Shown one piece after another: positions 15,090 through 20,737 of a stretch of DNA of 20,737 bases. This stretch comes from an uncultured Oscillospiraceae bacterium (GTDB lineage Bacteria; Bacillota; Clostridia; Oscillospirales; Oscillospiraceae). Made by a program: the position numbers and the translations under genes. The notes beneath the pieces were generated by a model. That model did not search any database and was not told where the DNA came from. It saw only the letters and a list, made by a program, of their open reading frames with translations. The DNA is taken from NCBI GenBank assembly GCA_910589085.1, contig CAJUSG010000022.1, forward strand, positions 4,072 to 24,808, written 5' to 3'. How positions within the stretch are numbered: the first letter of the stretch is position 1; every line of letters starts with the position of its first letter.

Positions 15090-15117
15090 CATCCTATGCG
15101 GACGGCCGCCCCCGTGT
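15090..15117 (-). promoter_or_regulatory. Possible mother-cell sporulation (SigK/SigE-like) promoter
   Basis: On the minus strand ACAC (15114-15117) is followed after 15 bases by CATAGGATG (15090-15098), one base from the SigK -10 pattern CATAnnnTA, with a fitting spacing. No SigA-like promoter is evident on this strand. A sporulation sigma would suit a cortex-lytic operon. The match is short and this remains a candidate. Confidence 0.3.
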
Positions 15118-15133
15118 CCCCTGAAGGTTTCCG

Positions 15134-15163
15134 TTGAAATGTACGCTCCATTTGTGGTATAAT
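15134..15163 (+). promoter_or_regulatory. Sigma-A type promoter of the Uma2 gene
   Basis: TTGAAA (15134-15139), an 18-base spacer and a perfect TATAAT (15158-15163) precede the gene by 26 bases. This is one of the strongest promoters in the window. Confidence 0.8.
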
Positions 15164-15189
15164 AGAAAAAACGAAAAGGAGTGAGCTGT

Positions 15190-15765
15190 ATGGCGCTGCC
15201 GCTGGAAAAGGAATGGAATTACGCCGACCTGCTGTCCTGGGAGGATGATATGCGGTATGAGCTGATCGAGGGGTATCCCGTTATGATGGCCCCCGGGCCG
15301 TCCACAGTCCATCAGGATATCCTGGGGGAGCTTTTCGCGCAGTTTCACGCGTATCTGAAGGGAAAACGCTGCAAGGTATATCTGTCCCCCTTTGACGTCC
15401 GCCTGTTTGAGCGGGAGGGGGACCACCCGGCGGATGTAGACACCGTGGTACAACCGGACATGACAGTTGTGTGCGACAGAAGCAAGGTGGACCAGAAGGG
15501 CATCCATGGCGCGCCCGACCTGATTGTGGAGATTCTCTCCCCCTCCTCCTGGCGGCACGACTGCCTGGTCAAGTACAACCTGTACCAGCGGGCCGGGGTA
15601 AAGGAGTATTGGATTGTGGACACCGAAAAGCAGGTGGTGCTGGTCCACACCCTGGAGGAGGGGCAGTACCATGCGCCGAAGGCCTACACCGCCAGGGACA
15701 CCGTCCCGGTGGGGGTGCTGGAGGACTGCGCCGTGGACCTGACGGCCGTATTTCCCGAGGAATGA
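15190..15765 (+). CDS. Uma2 family endonuclease-like protein (DUF820), 191 aa
   Basis: A member of the Uma2/DUF820 group, predicted PD-(D/E)XK nucleases of unknown cellular role, found in many copies in cyanobacteria and singly or in small numbers in clostridia. Family marks are RYELIEG (residues 22-28), VQPDMTVVCD, then the catalytic region GAPDLIVEILSPSSWRHD and LVKYNLYQRAGVKEYWIVD. The Asp of PDL and the Glu of VEI fit the nuclease core. Length is normal for the family. The start is ATG 15190, nine bases after GGAG; an in-frame GTG at 15181 sits too close to the ribosome binding site. It is monocistronic, with its own promoter and a terminator-like hairpin, and shows no link to the genes on either side. 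Confidence 0.9.
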   Translation: MALPLEKEWNYADLLSWEDDMRYELIEGYPVMMAPGPSTVHQDILGELFAQFHAYLKGKRCKVYLSPFDVRLFEREGDHPADVDTVVQPDMTVVCDRSKVDQKGIHGAPDLIVEILSPSSWRHDCLVKYNLYQRAGVKEYWIVDTEKQVVLVHTLEEGQYHAPKAYTARDTVPVGVLEDCAVDLTAVFPEE

Positions 15766-15768
15766 CCG

Positions 15769-15795
15769 CAAGCGGGGGCGCTCTGCTCCCGCTTG
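15769..15795 (+). terminator. Hairpin, probable terminator of the Uma2 gene
   Basis: An 11-bp stem with one G-U pair (15769-15779 with 15785-15795) and a 5-base loop directly follows the stop codon. The downstream tract (TTCCCTGCTTTCC) is only moderately T-rich, so termination may be incomplete. Confidence 0.55.
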
Positions 15796-15812
15796 TTCCC
15801 TGCTTTCCGCTC

Positions 15813-15841
15813 TTGCATTACCTGCGGATTTATAGTAAAAT
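15813..15841 (+). promoter_or_regulatory. Candidate promoter of the DUF512-der-plsY-gpsA run
   Basis: TTGCAT (15813-15818), a 17-base spacer and TAAAAT (15836-15841) lie about 70 bases upstream of the DUF512 start. It is the best match in the gap after the Uma2 terminator. A short GC hairpin near 15860-15872 would lie in the leader. Confidence 0.5.
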
Positions 15842-15913
15842 AAGGCAATATCGGCCCGTCCCGCCGGGGCGGGAATACAAAATCAGCCATTGTCAAAGGG
15901 AGGAGACAGCTTC

Positions 15914-17290
15914 GTGAGCATGACGGCCGTGAAATCGGTGGACCCCCGCAGCCCCGCCCGCCGGGCCGGGGTCCGGGTGGGAGAGGTCCTCACCCACATC
16001 AACGGCCGCCCCATTGTGGACGTGCTGGACTATAAATTTTACAGCTACGACCCCCGGCTGGAGCTCACTCTGAAAGGCCCGGAGGGGACGGTGCGCACCC
16101 TCCGGGTCCGCAAGGGCGAGGGGGAGGACCTGGGGCTGGAGTTTGAGACCTACCTCATGGACCGGGCCCGGTCCTGCGCCAACCACTGCATCTTCTGCTT
16201 TGTGGACCAGATGCCCCCGGGGATGCGGCCCTCCCTCTACTTTAAGGACGACGACGCCCGGCTGTCCTTCCTGCTGGGCAACTACCTCACCCTCACCAAC
16301 CTCTCCCCCCGGGAGGTGCAGCGGATCATCGACCTGCGCATCTCCCCCATCAACGTCTCGGTCCACACCACCGACCGGGCCCTGAGGGCGGAGATGCTGA
16401 AAAATCCCAGGGCCGGGGAGGGGATCGATATCATGGAGCGCTTCGCCCAAAACGGCATCACTATGAACTGCCAGATCGTCTCCTGTCCCGGCATCAACGA
16501 CGGCCCGGCTCTGGACCGGACGCTCCAAGACCTGGCCGCCATGCACCCGGCGGTGAACAGCGTGTCGGTGGTGCCGGTGGGGGTGACCAGATACCGTGAG
16601 GGGCTCTACCCCCTGCAAACCTACACACGGGAGACCGCCGCCGCCCTCATCGGCCAGGTGGAGGCCTTCGCCTCGAAACACCTGAAAGAGAAAGGCACAA
16701 GGCTGGTGTGGTGCTCCGACGAGTTTTACCTGCTGGCCGGGCGGGAGCTGCCCCCCGAGGACTACTTTGAGGACTTCACCCAGCTGGACAACGGGGTGGG
16801 GATGCTCACCCTCCTCAGCCGGGAATTTTCCAGGGCCCTGGACCTGATGGAACCGGACGAGCTGGCGGGTGCTGTCCCCTTCTCCATCGCCACCGGGGTG
16901 TCCGCCGCCCCGTTTTTGGAAAAACTGGTGGGACAGGCCAGGGAAAAATGTGGTACAATAGAGGGGCGGGTCTACCCCATTGTCAACCGCTTTTTTGGCG
17001 AGACCATCACCGTGGCCGGGCTGGTCACCGGGGGGGACCTCATCGAGCAGCTCCGGGGGAAAGAGCTGGGAAAACGCCTCCTGATTCCCGCCAACATGCT
17101 CCGCTCCGGGGAGAACGTCTTTCTGGACGACGTGACCACCGCCGACGTGGAGCGGGAGCTGGGGGTGCCCGTGGTCCCCGTCCCTCAGGACGGCTACGAG
17201 CTGCTGGACGCCATCTGCGGCATCCGGCTTACCCCCGAGGCCCAGAAAGCCGCCTGGGAAAATGAGGAATTTTATCGGTATAATCCGTAG
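15914..17290 (+). CDS. DUF512 / radical SAM-like protein with PDZ domain, 458 aa
   Basis: A DUF512-family protein (TIGR03279-like). An N-terminal PDZ-like domain (residues about 4-65, with SPARRAGVRVGEVLTHINGRPI) is followed by a CxxxCxxC cluster, CANHCIFC, typical of radical SAM iron-sulphur binding. Next come the conserved segments FVDQMPPGMRPSLYFKDDDARLSFLLGNYLTLTNL and ISPINVSVHTTD. The DUF512 C-terminal domain ends with FLDDVTTADVERELGVPVVPV. The reaction is not known. The start is GTG 15914, eight bases after GGGAGGAG; the ATG at 15920 is possible, and a TTG upstream at 15890 is not favoured. In clostridia this gene commonly precedes der, as here. The repeat element at 17302-17435 separates it from der. 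Confidence 0.9.
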   Translation: MSMTAVKSVDPRSPARRAGVRVGEVLTHINGRPIVDVLDYKFYSYDPRLELTLKGPEGTVRTLRVRKGEGEDLGLEFETYLMDRARSCANHCIFCFVDQMPPGMRPSLYFKDDDARLSFLLGNYLTLTNLSPREVQRIIDLRISPINVSVHTTDRALRAEMLKNPRAGEGIDIMERFAQNGITMNCQIVSCPGINDGPALDRTLQDLAAMHPAVNSVSVVPVGVTRYREGLYPLQTYTRETAAALIGQVEAFASKHLKEKGTRLVWCSDEFYLLAGRELPPEDYFEDFTQLDNGVGMLTLLSREFSRALDLMEPDELAGAVPFSIATGVSAAPFLEKLVGQAREKCGTIEGRVYPIVNRFFGETITVAGLVTGGDLIEQLRGKELGKRLLIPANMLRSGENVFLDDVTTADVERELGVPVVPVPQDGYELLDAICGIRLTPEAQKAAWENEEFYRYNP

Positions 17291-17301
17291 GAGCGCAAAA
17301 A

Positions 17302-17435
17302 GCCTCCCTTCGCGAAGGGAGGTGGCATCCGCGAAGCGGATGACGGAGGGTTTTCCCCTATCGAAACGTATCTATCTCTGTCAAGAAGAAAACCCCCACC
17401 CGGCTTCGCCGGGAGCCCCCTTTGCGAAGGGGGCC
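17302..17435. repeat. Hairpin-rich MITE-like repeat, copy 1 (134 bp)
   Basis: Four hairpins in a row: 17303-17322 (perfect 20-bp palindrome), 17326-17342, 17399-17413 and 17415-17434. The right half, reversed, is a diverged copy of the left half, so the whole is an imperfect inverted repeat. The ends are GCCTCCCTTCGC and its mirror GCGAAGGGGGCC, with a unique AT-rich centre of about 30 bases. A second copy lies at 19461-19566. It carries no ORF and ends just before the der ribosome binding site. On the minus strand the first hairpin is followed by TTTTT, so it could stop antisense transcription. Confidence 0.85.
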
Positions 17436-17452
17436 TGGAGAGGAGGAACACT

Positions 17453-18778
17453 ATGAAACCCTTAGTTGCCATTGTGGGCCGGCCCAACGTGGGCAAGTCC
17501 ATGCTGTTTAACAAGCTGTGTGGACAGCGGCTGTCCATTGTGGAGGACACCCCCGGGGTCACCCGGGACCGGCTGTACGCCCAGTGTGAATGGCGAAACC
17601 GCGTCTTCGACATCGTGGACACCGGCGGCATTGAGCCGGGCACCGACGACCAGATTTTGTCCTTCATGCGGGAGCAGGCGGAAATCGCCATTGGAACCGC
17701 CACCGTGATCGTCTTTGTCTGCGACATCAAAACCGGAATGACCGCCTCCGACCAGGAGGTGTCCAACATGCTGCTGCGCTCGGGCAAGCCGGTGGTGCTG
17801 GCGGTGAACAAGGCCGACCAGACCGGCCGGGAGAACCCGGACATCTATGAGTTCTACAACCTGGGGCTGGGCGACCCCATCGCCGTCTCCGCCGTCCACG
17901 GCCACGGCACCGGCGACCTGCTGGACGCCTGCTTCGAGCACTTCCCCCCCGAGGACGAGGAGCCCGAGGAGGACGACGTGGTCAAGGTGGCGGTCATCGG
18001 CAAGCCCAACGTGGGCAAGTCCTCCCTGGTAAACCGTATCCTGGGGGAGGAGCGGGTGATTGTCTCCAACGTGGCGGGCACCACCCGGGACGCGGTGGAC
18101 AGCTTTTTCGAGAACGAACAGGGAAAATTCCTGTTCATCGACACCGCCGGAATGCGGAAGAAGTCCAAGGTGGACGACCGCATTGAAAAATTCTCCGTCC
18201 TCCGGGCCACTATGGCCATTGAGCGAAGCGACGTATGCCTCATCATGATCGACGCCCAGGAGGGGGTCACCGAGCAGGACACAAAAGTGGCGGGTCTGGC
18301 CCACGAGGCGGGCAAGGCGTGCATCATCGTGGTCAACAAGTGGGACGCCATCGAGAAGGACGGCAAGACCATGGACAAGATGCGCCAGGACGTGATGCGG
18401 GACCTGAGCTATATGACCTACGCCCCCATCGTGTTCATCTCCGCCCTCACCGGCCAGCGGGTGGACCGGCTGTTTGAGCTTATCAACTACGTGAACAACC
18501 AGGCGGCCATGCGCATCACCACCGGCATGTTAAATTCCCTGCTGGCCGACGCCACCGCCCGGGTCCAGCCCCCCACCGACAAGGGCCGGCGGCTGAAGGT
18601 CTACTATATGACCCAGGTGGGGGTCAAGCCCCCCCACTTCGTCTGCTTCTGCAACGACGCGCGGCTGTTCCACTTCTCCTACCAGCGATATCTCGAGAAC
18701 CAGATCCGCTCCACCTTCGGCCTGGAGGGCACTCCCGTCCGCCTCACCGTCCGGGAACGGAGCGAGAAGGAGGGGTAA
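17453..18778 (+). CDS. der: Ribosome biogenesis GTPase Der (EngA), 441 aa
   Basis: An essential GTPase needed for 50S ribosomal subunit maturation. The tandem G domains are unmistakable: GRPNVGKS at about residues 8-15 with DTPGVTRDR, DTGGIE and NKAD, then GKPNVGKS near residue 183 with GTTRDAVD, DTAGMRKKSKV and NKWD. A KH-like domain ends the protein (GRRLKVYYMTQVGVKPPHFVCFCND and RYLENQIRSTFGLEGTPVRL). Length is normal. The start is ATG 17453, with GGAGAGGAGG immediately after the repeat element, so the repeat has not removed the translation signal. The next gene starts three bases after the stop. Confidence 0.98.
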   Translation: MKPLVAIVGRPNVGKSMLFNKLCGQRLSIVEDTPGVTRDRLYAQCEWRNRVFDIVDTGGIEPGTDDQILSFMREQAEIAIGTATVIVFVCDIKTGMTASDQEVSNMLLRSGKPVVLAVNKADQTGRENPDIYEFYNLGLGDPIAVSAVHGHGTGDLLDACFEHFPPEDEEPEEDDVVKVAVIGKPNVGKSSLVNRILGEERVIVSNVAGTTRDAVDSFFENEQGKFLFIDTAGMRKKSKVDDRIEKFSVLRATMAIERSDVCLIMIDAQEGVTEQDTKVAGLAHEAGKACIIVVNKWDAIEKDGKTMDKMRQDVMRDLSYMTYAPIVFISALTGQRVDRLFELINYVNNQAAMRITTGMLNSLLADATARVQPPTDKGRRLKVYYMTQVGVKPPHFVCFCNDARLFHFSYQRYLENQIRSTFGLEGTPVRLTVRERSEKEG

Positions 18779-18781
18779 TCT

Positions 18782-19456
18782 GTGGAAAGAGAGACTATTT
18801 TTTACTTGATACTTGACTTTGGCGGAGCTGCGCTTTTCTCCTATTTTTGGGGTTGCTTCAATGGGGCGGTGATCGTCTCCAAATATATCCTGCGGGATGA
18901 CATCCGTACCCACGGAAGCGGCAACGCGGGCCTGACCAACTTTTACCGCACATTCGGCGGAGGGCTTACCGTTGTGGTGATCCTGTGCGACGTGCTCAAA
19001 GCTATTCTCGCGGTGGGGATCGTAGGATTTTGCGCCAGTAAATATTTCTTTGATGGGTGGCCCTTCCCCTATCTGCCTATGGCTCACGTTTTCAGCAAAT
19101 ACTGGGCGGGCCTGTGGTGTCTGCTGGGCCATATGTTCCCCTGTATGTTCCACTTCAAGGGGGGCAAGGGTATCCTCTCCGGGGGGACCATCGCCATCAT
19201 GCTGGACTGGCGGATCGCCCTGGTGGTCTGGGGGGGCTTTCTCGTGCTGGCGGTGGTGACCCGGTATGTCTCCCTGGGCTCCTGCTGGGCGGGGGCGTCC
19301 TTCCCCTTCGCCACCTGGTTCGTCTATCAGGACGTGATTCTACTGGTTTTGTCCATCGTCATCGGCGGGCTCATTTTGTACATGCACCGGGCCAATATCC
19401 ACCGGCTGCTCACCGGAACGGAGAACAAGTTCAGCCTGCACCACAAGAAAGCGTAA
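18782..19456 (+). CDS. plsY: Acyl-phosphate:glycerol-3-phosphate acyltransferase PlsY, 224 aa
   Basis: An integral membrane enzyme that transfers the acyl group from acyl-phosphate to glycerol-3-phosphate, making lysophosphatidic acid, the first step of phospholipid synthesis in most Gram-positives. Motif 1 is visible as DIRTHGSGNAGLTNFYRTFG, and motif 2 as HFKGGKGI. The third conserved region lies towards the C-terminus. About six membrane helices are apparent. The start is GTG 18782, behind AAGGAGGGG that overlaps the end of der, so the two are translationally coupled. It has a slightly long N-terminus and a basic tail (HHKKA). gpsA, which makes its substrate, follows 135 bases later beyond the second repeat element. 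Confidence 0.94.
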   Translation: MERETIFYLILDFGGAALFSYFWGCFNGAVIVSKYILRDDIRTHGSGNAGLTNFYRTFGGGLTVVVILCDVLKAILAVGIVGFCASKYFFDGWPFPYLPMAHVFSKYWAGLWCLLGHMFPCMFHFKGGKGILSGGTIAIMLDWRIALVVWGGFLVLAVVTRYVSLGSCWAGASFPFATWFVYQDVILLVLSIVIGGLILYMHRANIHRLLTGTENKFSLHHKKA

Positions 19457-19460
19457 AAAA

Positions 19461-19566
19461 GCCTCCCTTCGTGAAGGGAGGTGGCATCCGCGAAGCGGAT
19501 GACGGAGGGTTTTCCAAAAGAAACCCCCACCCGGCTTTGCCGGGAGCCCCCTTTGCGAAGGGGGCC
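19461..19566. repeat. Hairpin-rich MITE-like repeat, copy 2 (106 bp)
   Basis: Begins four bases after the plsY stop. Its first 54 bases match copy 1 (from 17302) with one difference, in the loop of the first hairpin. Its right half matches copy 1 from 17390 with one difference, in the loop of the CCCGGC/GCCGGG hairpin. Only the centre differs: about 5 bases here against about 30 in copy 1. On the minus strand the first hairpin is followed by TTTTTT. It ends 24 bases before gpsA, upstream of that gene's GGGAGG. Confidence 0.87.
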
Positions 19567-19590
19567 TTATGAAAACTGGGAGGTATTGCT

Positions 19591-20592
19591 ATGAAAATCA
19601 CAGTTCTTGGCAGCGGCGCCTGGGGGACGGCTCTGGCCCTCCTGCTGCTGGAAAACGGCAACGACGTGACCCTGTGGTCCTACCTGGAGGAGGAGTCTGC
19701 CGTCCTCCGGGAGACCCGGGAGAACCCCATGCTCAAGGGAGTTCCCCTGCCTGGGGAGCTGAAGCTCACCACCGACATGGCGGCTGTCAAGGGCTGCGGG
19801 CTGGTAGTGGTGGCTACCCCCTCCTTCGCCGTGCGGTCCACCGCCAAGCAGCTCAGGGAGCTGGCCGACCCGGGCACCATTCTGGTCTCGGTGTCCAAGG
19901 GGATTGAGAAGGACTCCTCTCTTCGTCTCAGCCAGGTGATTGAAGAAGAAGTACAGGGAAAATGCCCGGTGGTGGTGCTCTCCGGGCCCTCCCACGCCGA
20001 GGAGGTGGGCCGGAAAATTCCCACCGGGGTGGTGGTGGCCTCCGAGGACCTGAAAATCGCGGAACAGGTACAGGACCTGTTCATGAATCAGCGTTTCCGG
20101 GTGTACACCAGCGACGACAAAATCGGCACCGAGATCTGCGCCGCCCTGAAAAACATCATCGCCCTGTGCGCCGGCTGCTGCGACGGCATGGGCTGCGGCG
20201 ACAACACCAAGGCCCTGCTCATGACCCGGGGGCTGGCCGAGATGGCCCGGCTGGGGGTGGCCCTGGGCGGCCGGAAGGACAGCTTTACCGGCCTGGCGGG
20301 CGTGGGCGACCTGATCGTCACCTGCTGCTCTATGCACTCCCGCAACCGCCGTTGCGGCATCCTCATCGGCCAGGGTGTGCCGGTGGACGAGGCCGTGAAG
20401 GAGATCGGCGCGGTGGTGGAGGGCTACTACGCCGCCAACAACGCCCGCACCCTGGCCCGGAAGGCCGGGGTGGAGATGCCCATCGCCCAGGCGGCCTATG
20501 AGGTCCTCTACGAGGGCCGGGACGTTCACGCCGTGGTGGAGGACCTGATGCAGCGGGCCAAGCGGTCCGAGAGGGACGAGAGCTATCTCTGA
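19591..20592 (+). CDS. gpsA: NAD(P)+-dependent glycerol-3-phosphate dehydrogenase GpsA, 333 aa
   Basis: Reduces dihydroxyacetone phosphate to sn-glycerol-3-phosphate for phospholipid synthesis, in the cytoplasm. The Rossmann motif GSGAWGTALA (residues 7-16) binds the cofactor. Further marks are SVSKGIE, LSGPSHAEEV, Lys187 in AALKNIIALCAGCCDG (the catalytic lysine region), GLAGVGDLIVTC and SRNRRCG. Length is normal. The start is ATG 19591, with GGGAGG 8-9 bases upstream. It follows plsY, which uses its product; spoIVA often comes next in clostridia but is beyond the window. No terminator hairpin with a T-run is seen after it; a different repeat family begins six bases past the stop. Confidence 0.97.
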   Translation: MKITVLGSGAWGTALALLLLENGNDVTLWSYLEEESAVLRETRENPMLKGVPLPGELKLTTDMAAVKGCGLVVVATPSFAVRSTAKQLRELADPGTILVSVSKGIEKDSSLRLSQVIEEEVQGKCPVVVLSGPSHAEEVGRKIPTGVVVASEDLKIAEQVQDLFMNQRFRVYTSDDKIGTEICAALKNIIALCAGCCDGMGCGDNTKALLMTRGLAEMARLGVALGGRKDSFTGLAGVGDLIVTCCSMHSRNRRCGILIGQGVPVDEAVKEIGAVVEGYYAANNARTLARKAGVEMPIAQAAYEVLYEGRDVHAVVEDLMQRAKRSERDESYL

Positions 20593-20597
20593 TAAAC

Positions 20598-20737
20598 TGT
20601 AGGGGGCGACGACCCGGCGCCCCGCATCTTACGTCCATCATAAAACGGCGGGCCGAGGTCGTCCCGCCCTACACACAGTAGAAGGCGACGACCCGGCGCC
20701 CCGCGTCTTACGTCCATCATAAAACGGCGGGCCGAGG
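20598..20737. repeat. Tandem 79-bp-period repeat with internal terminal inverted repeats (runs off window)
   Basis: Two direct copies: 20605-20683 and 20684-20737 (cut by the window end). The 54 comparable bases differ at one position. The first unit is also bounded by an inverted pair, TGTAGGGGGCGACGACC (20598-20614) and GGTCGTCCCGCCCTACA (20657-20673), matching at 15 of 17 positions. The sequence is GC-rich, has no ORF worth calling, and is unrelated to the two repeats upstream. The array may continue beyond the window. Confidence 0.85.

Noticed and set aside
15190..15765. Uma2 gene as part of a restriction or defence system
   Set aside because: No methyltransferase, toxin-antitoxin partner or phage gene lies nearby. 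It is monocistronic between a spore cluster and a housekeeping operon.
17302..17435. CRISPR array or riboswitch reading of the hairpin-rich repeat
   Set aside because: There are no regularly spaced identical direct repeats, and nearly the same sequence recurs in an unrelated gap at 19461. A mobile or REP-like repeat is the simpler explanation.

Overview
The window is high-GC DNA with Firmicutes-type signals: strong GGAGG ribosome binding sites, GTG and ATG starts, TTGACA/TATAAT promoters and rho-independent terminators. It also carries a SleC-like spore cortex-lytic protein and a GntR/YtrA-type ABC operon. The most likely source is a spore-forming, high-GC gut clostridium of the Oscillospiraceae type (Flavonifractor, Lawsonibacter or Oscillibacter relatives). 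That placement is inference from gene content and repeats, not a database match.

Region 1 (1-2290, minus strand) is an operon of a YtrA-type GntR repressor, an ABC ATPase and two small membrane subunits; the last runs off the window edge. A consensus promoter overlaps a clear dyad operator, so self-repression is likely.

Region 2 (2313-12743) is a sugar-utilisation locus resembling a streptococcal msm/raf cluster. On the minus strand it reads MsmK-like ATPase, AraC-type regulator, sugar-binding lipoprotein, two permeases and a GH36 alpha-galactosidase. Divergently, on the plus strand, lie a DUF624/YesL-type membrane protein and an amylosucrase-like GH13 enzyme. A coherent reading is uptake of raffinose-family oligosaccharides, removal of galactose by the GH36 enzyme, and handling of the liberated sucrose by the amylosucrase-like enzyme. 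Four copies of a GGGTAwAttt-type motif, in two inverted pairs, flank three promoters of the locus and are candidate sites for the AraC regulator.

Region 3 (12798-15117, minus strand) is a cell-wall/spore cluster. A SleC-like cortex-lytic enzyme is divided by one in-frame TGA into an N-terminal beta-domain polypeptide and a SpoIID plus peptidoglycan-binding polypeptide. A third ORF with two peptidoglycan-binding repeats follows. None has a signal peptide, as expected for proteins made inside the sporangium.

Region 4 (15134-15795) is a stand-alone Uma2-family nuclease-like gene with its own consensus promoter.

Region 5 (15813-20592, plus strand) is a conserved housekeeping run: DUF512/radical-SAM-like protein, der, plsY, gpsA. 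GpsA makes glycerol-3-phosphate and PlsY acylates it. Two near-identical hairpin-rich, MITE-like repeats sit between its genes, and a second, 79-bp-period repeat starts after gpsA and runs out of the window.

No rRNA, tRNA, CRISPR array, integrase or transposase gene was seen. No gene-free stretch exceeds 300 bases; the longest (7706-7973) holds the msmE-like promoter and two operator-like sites.
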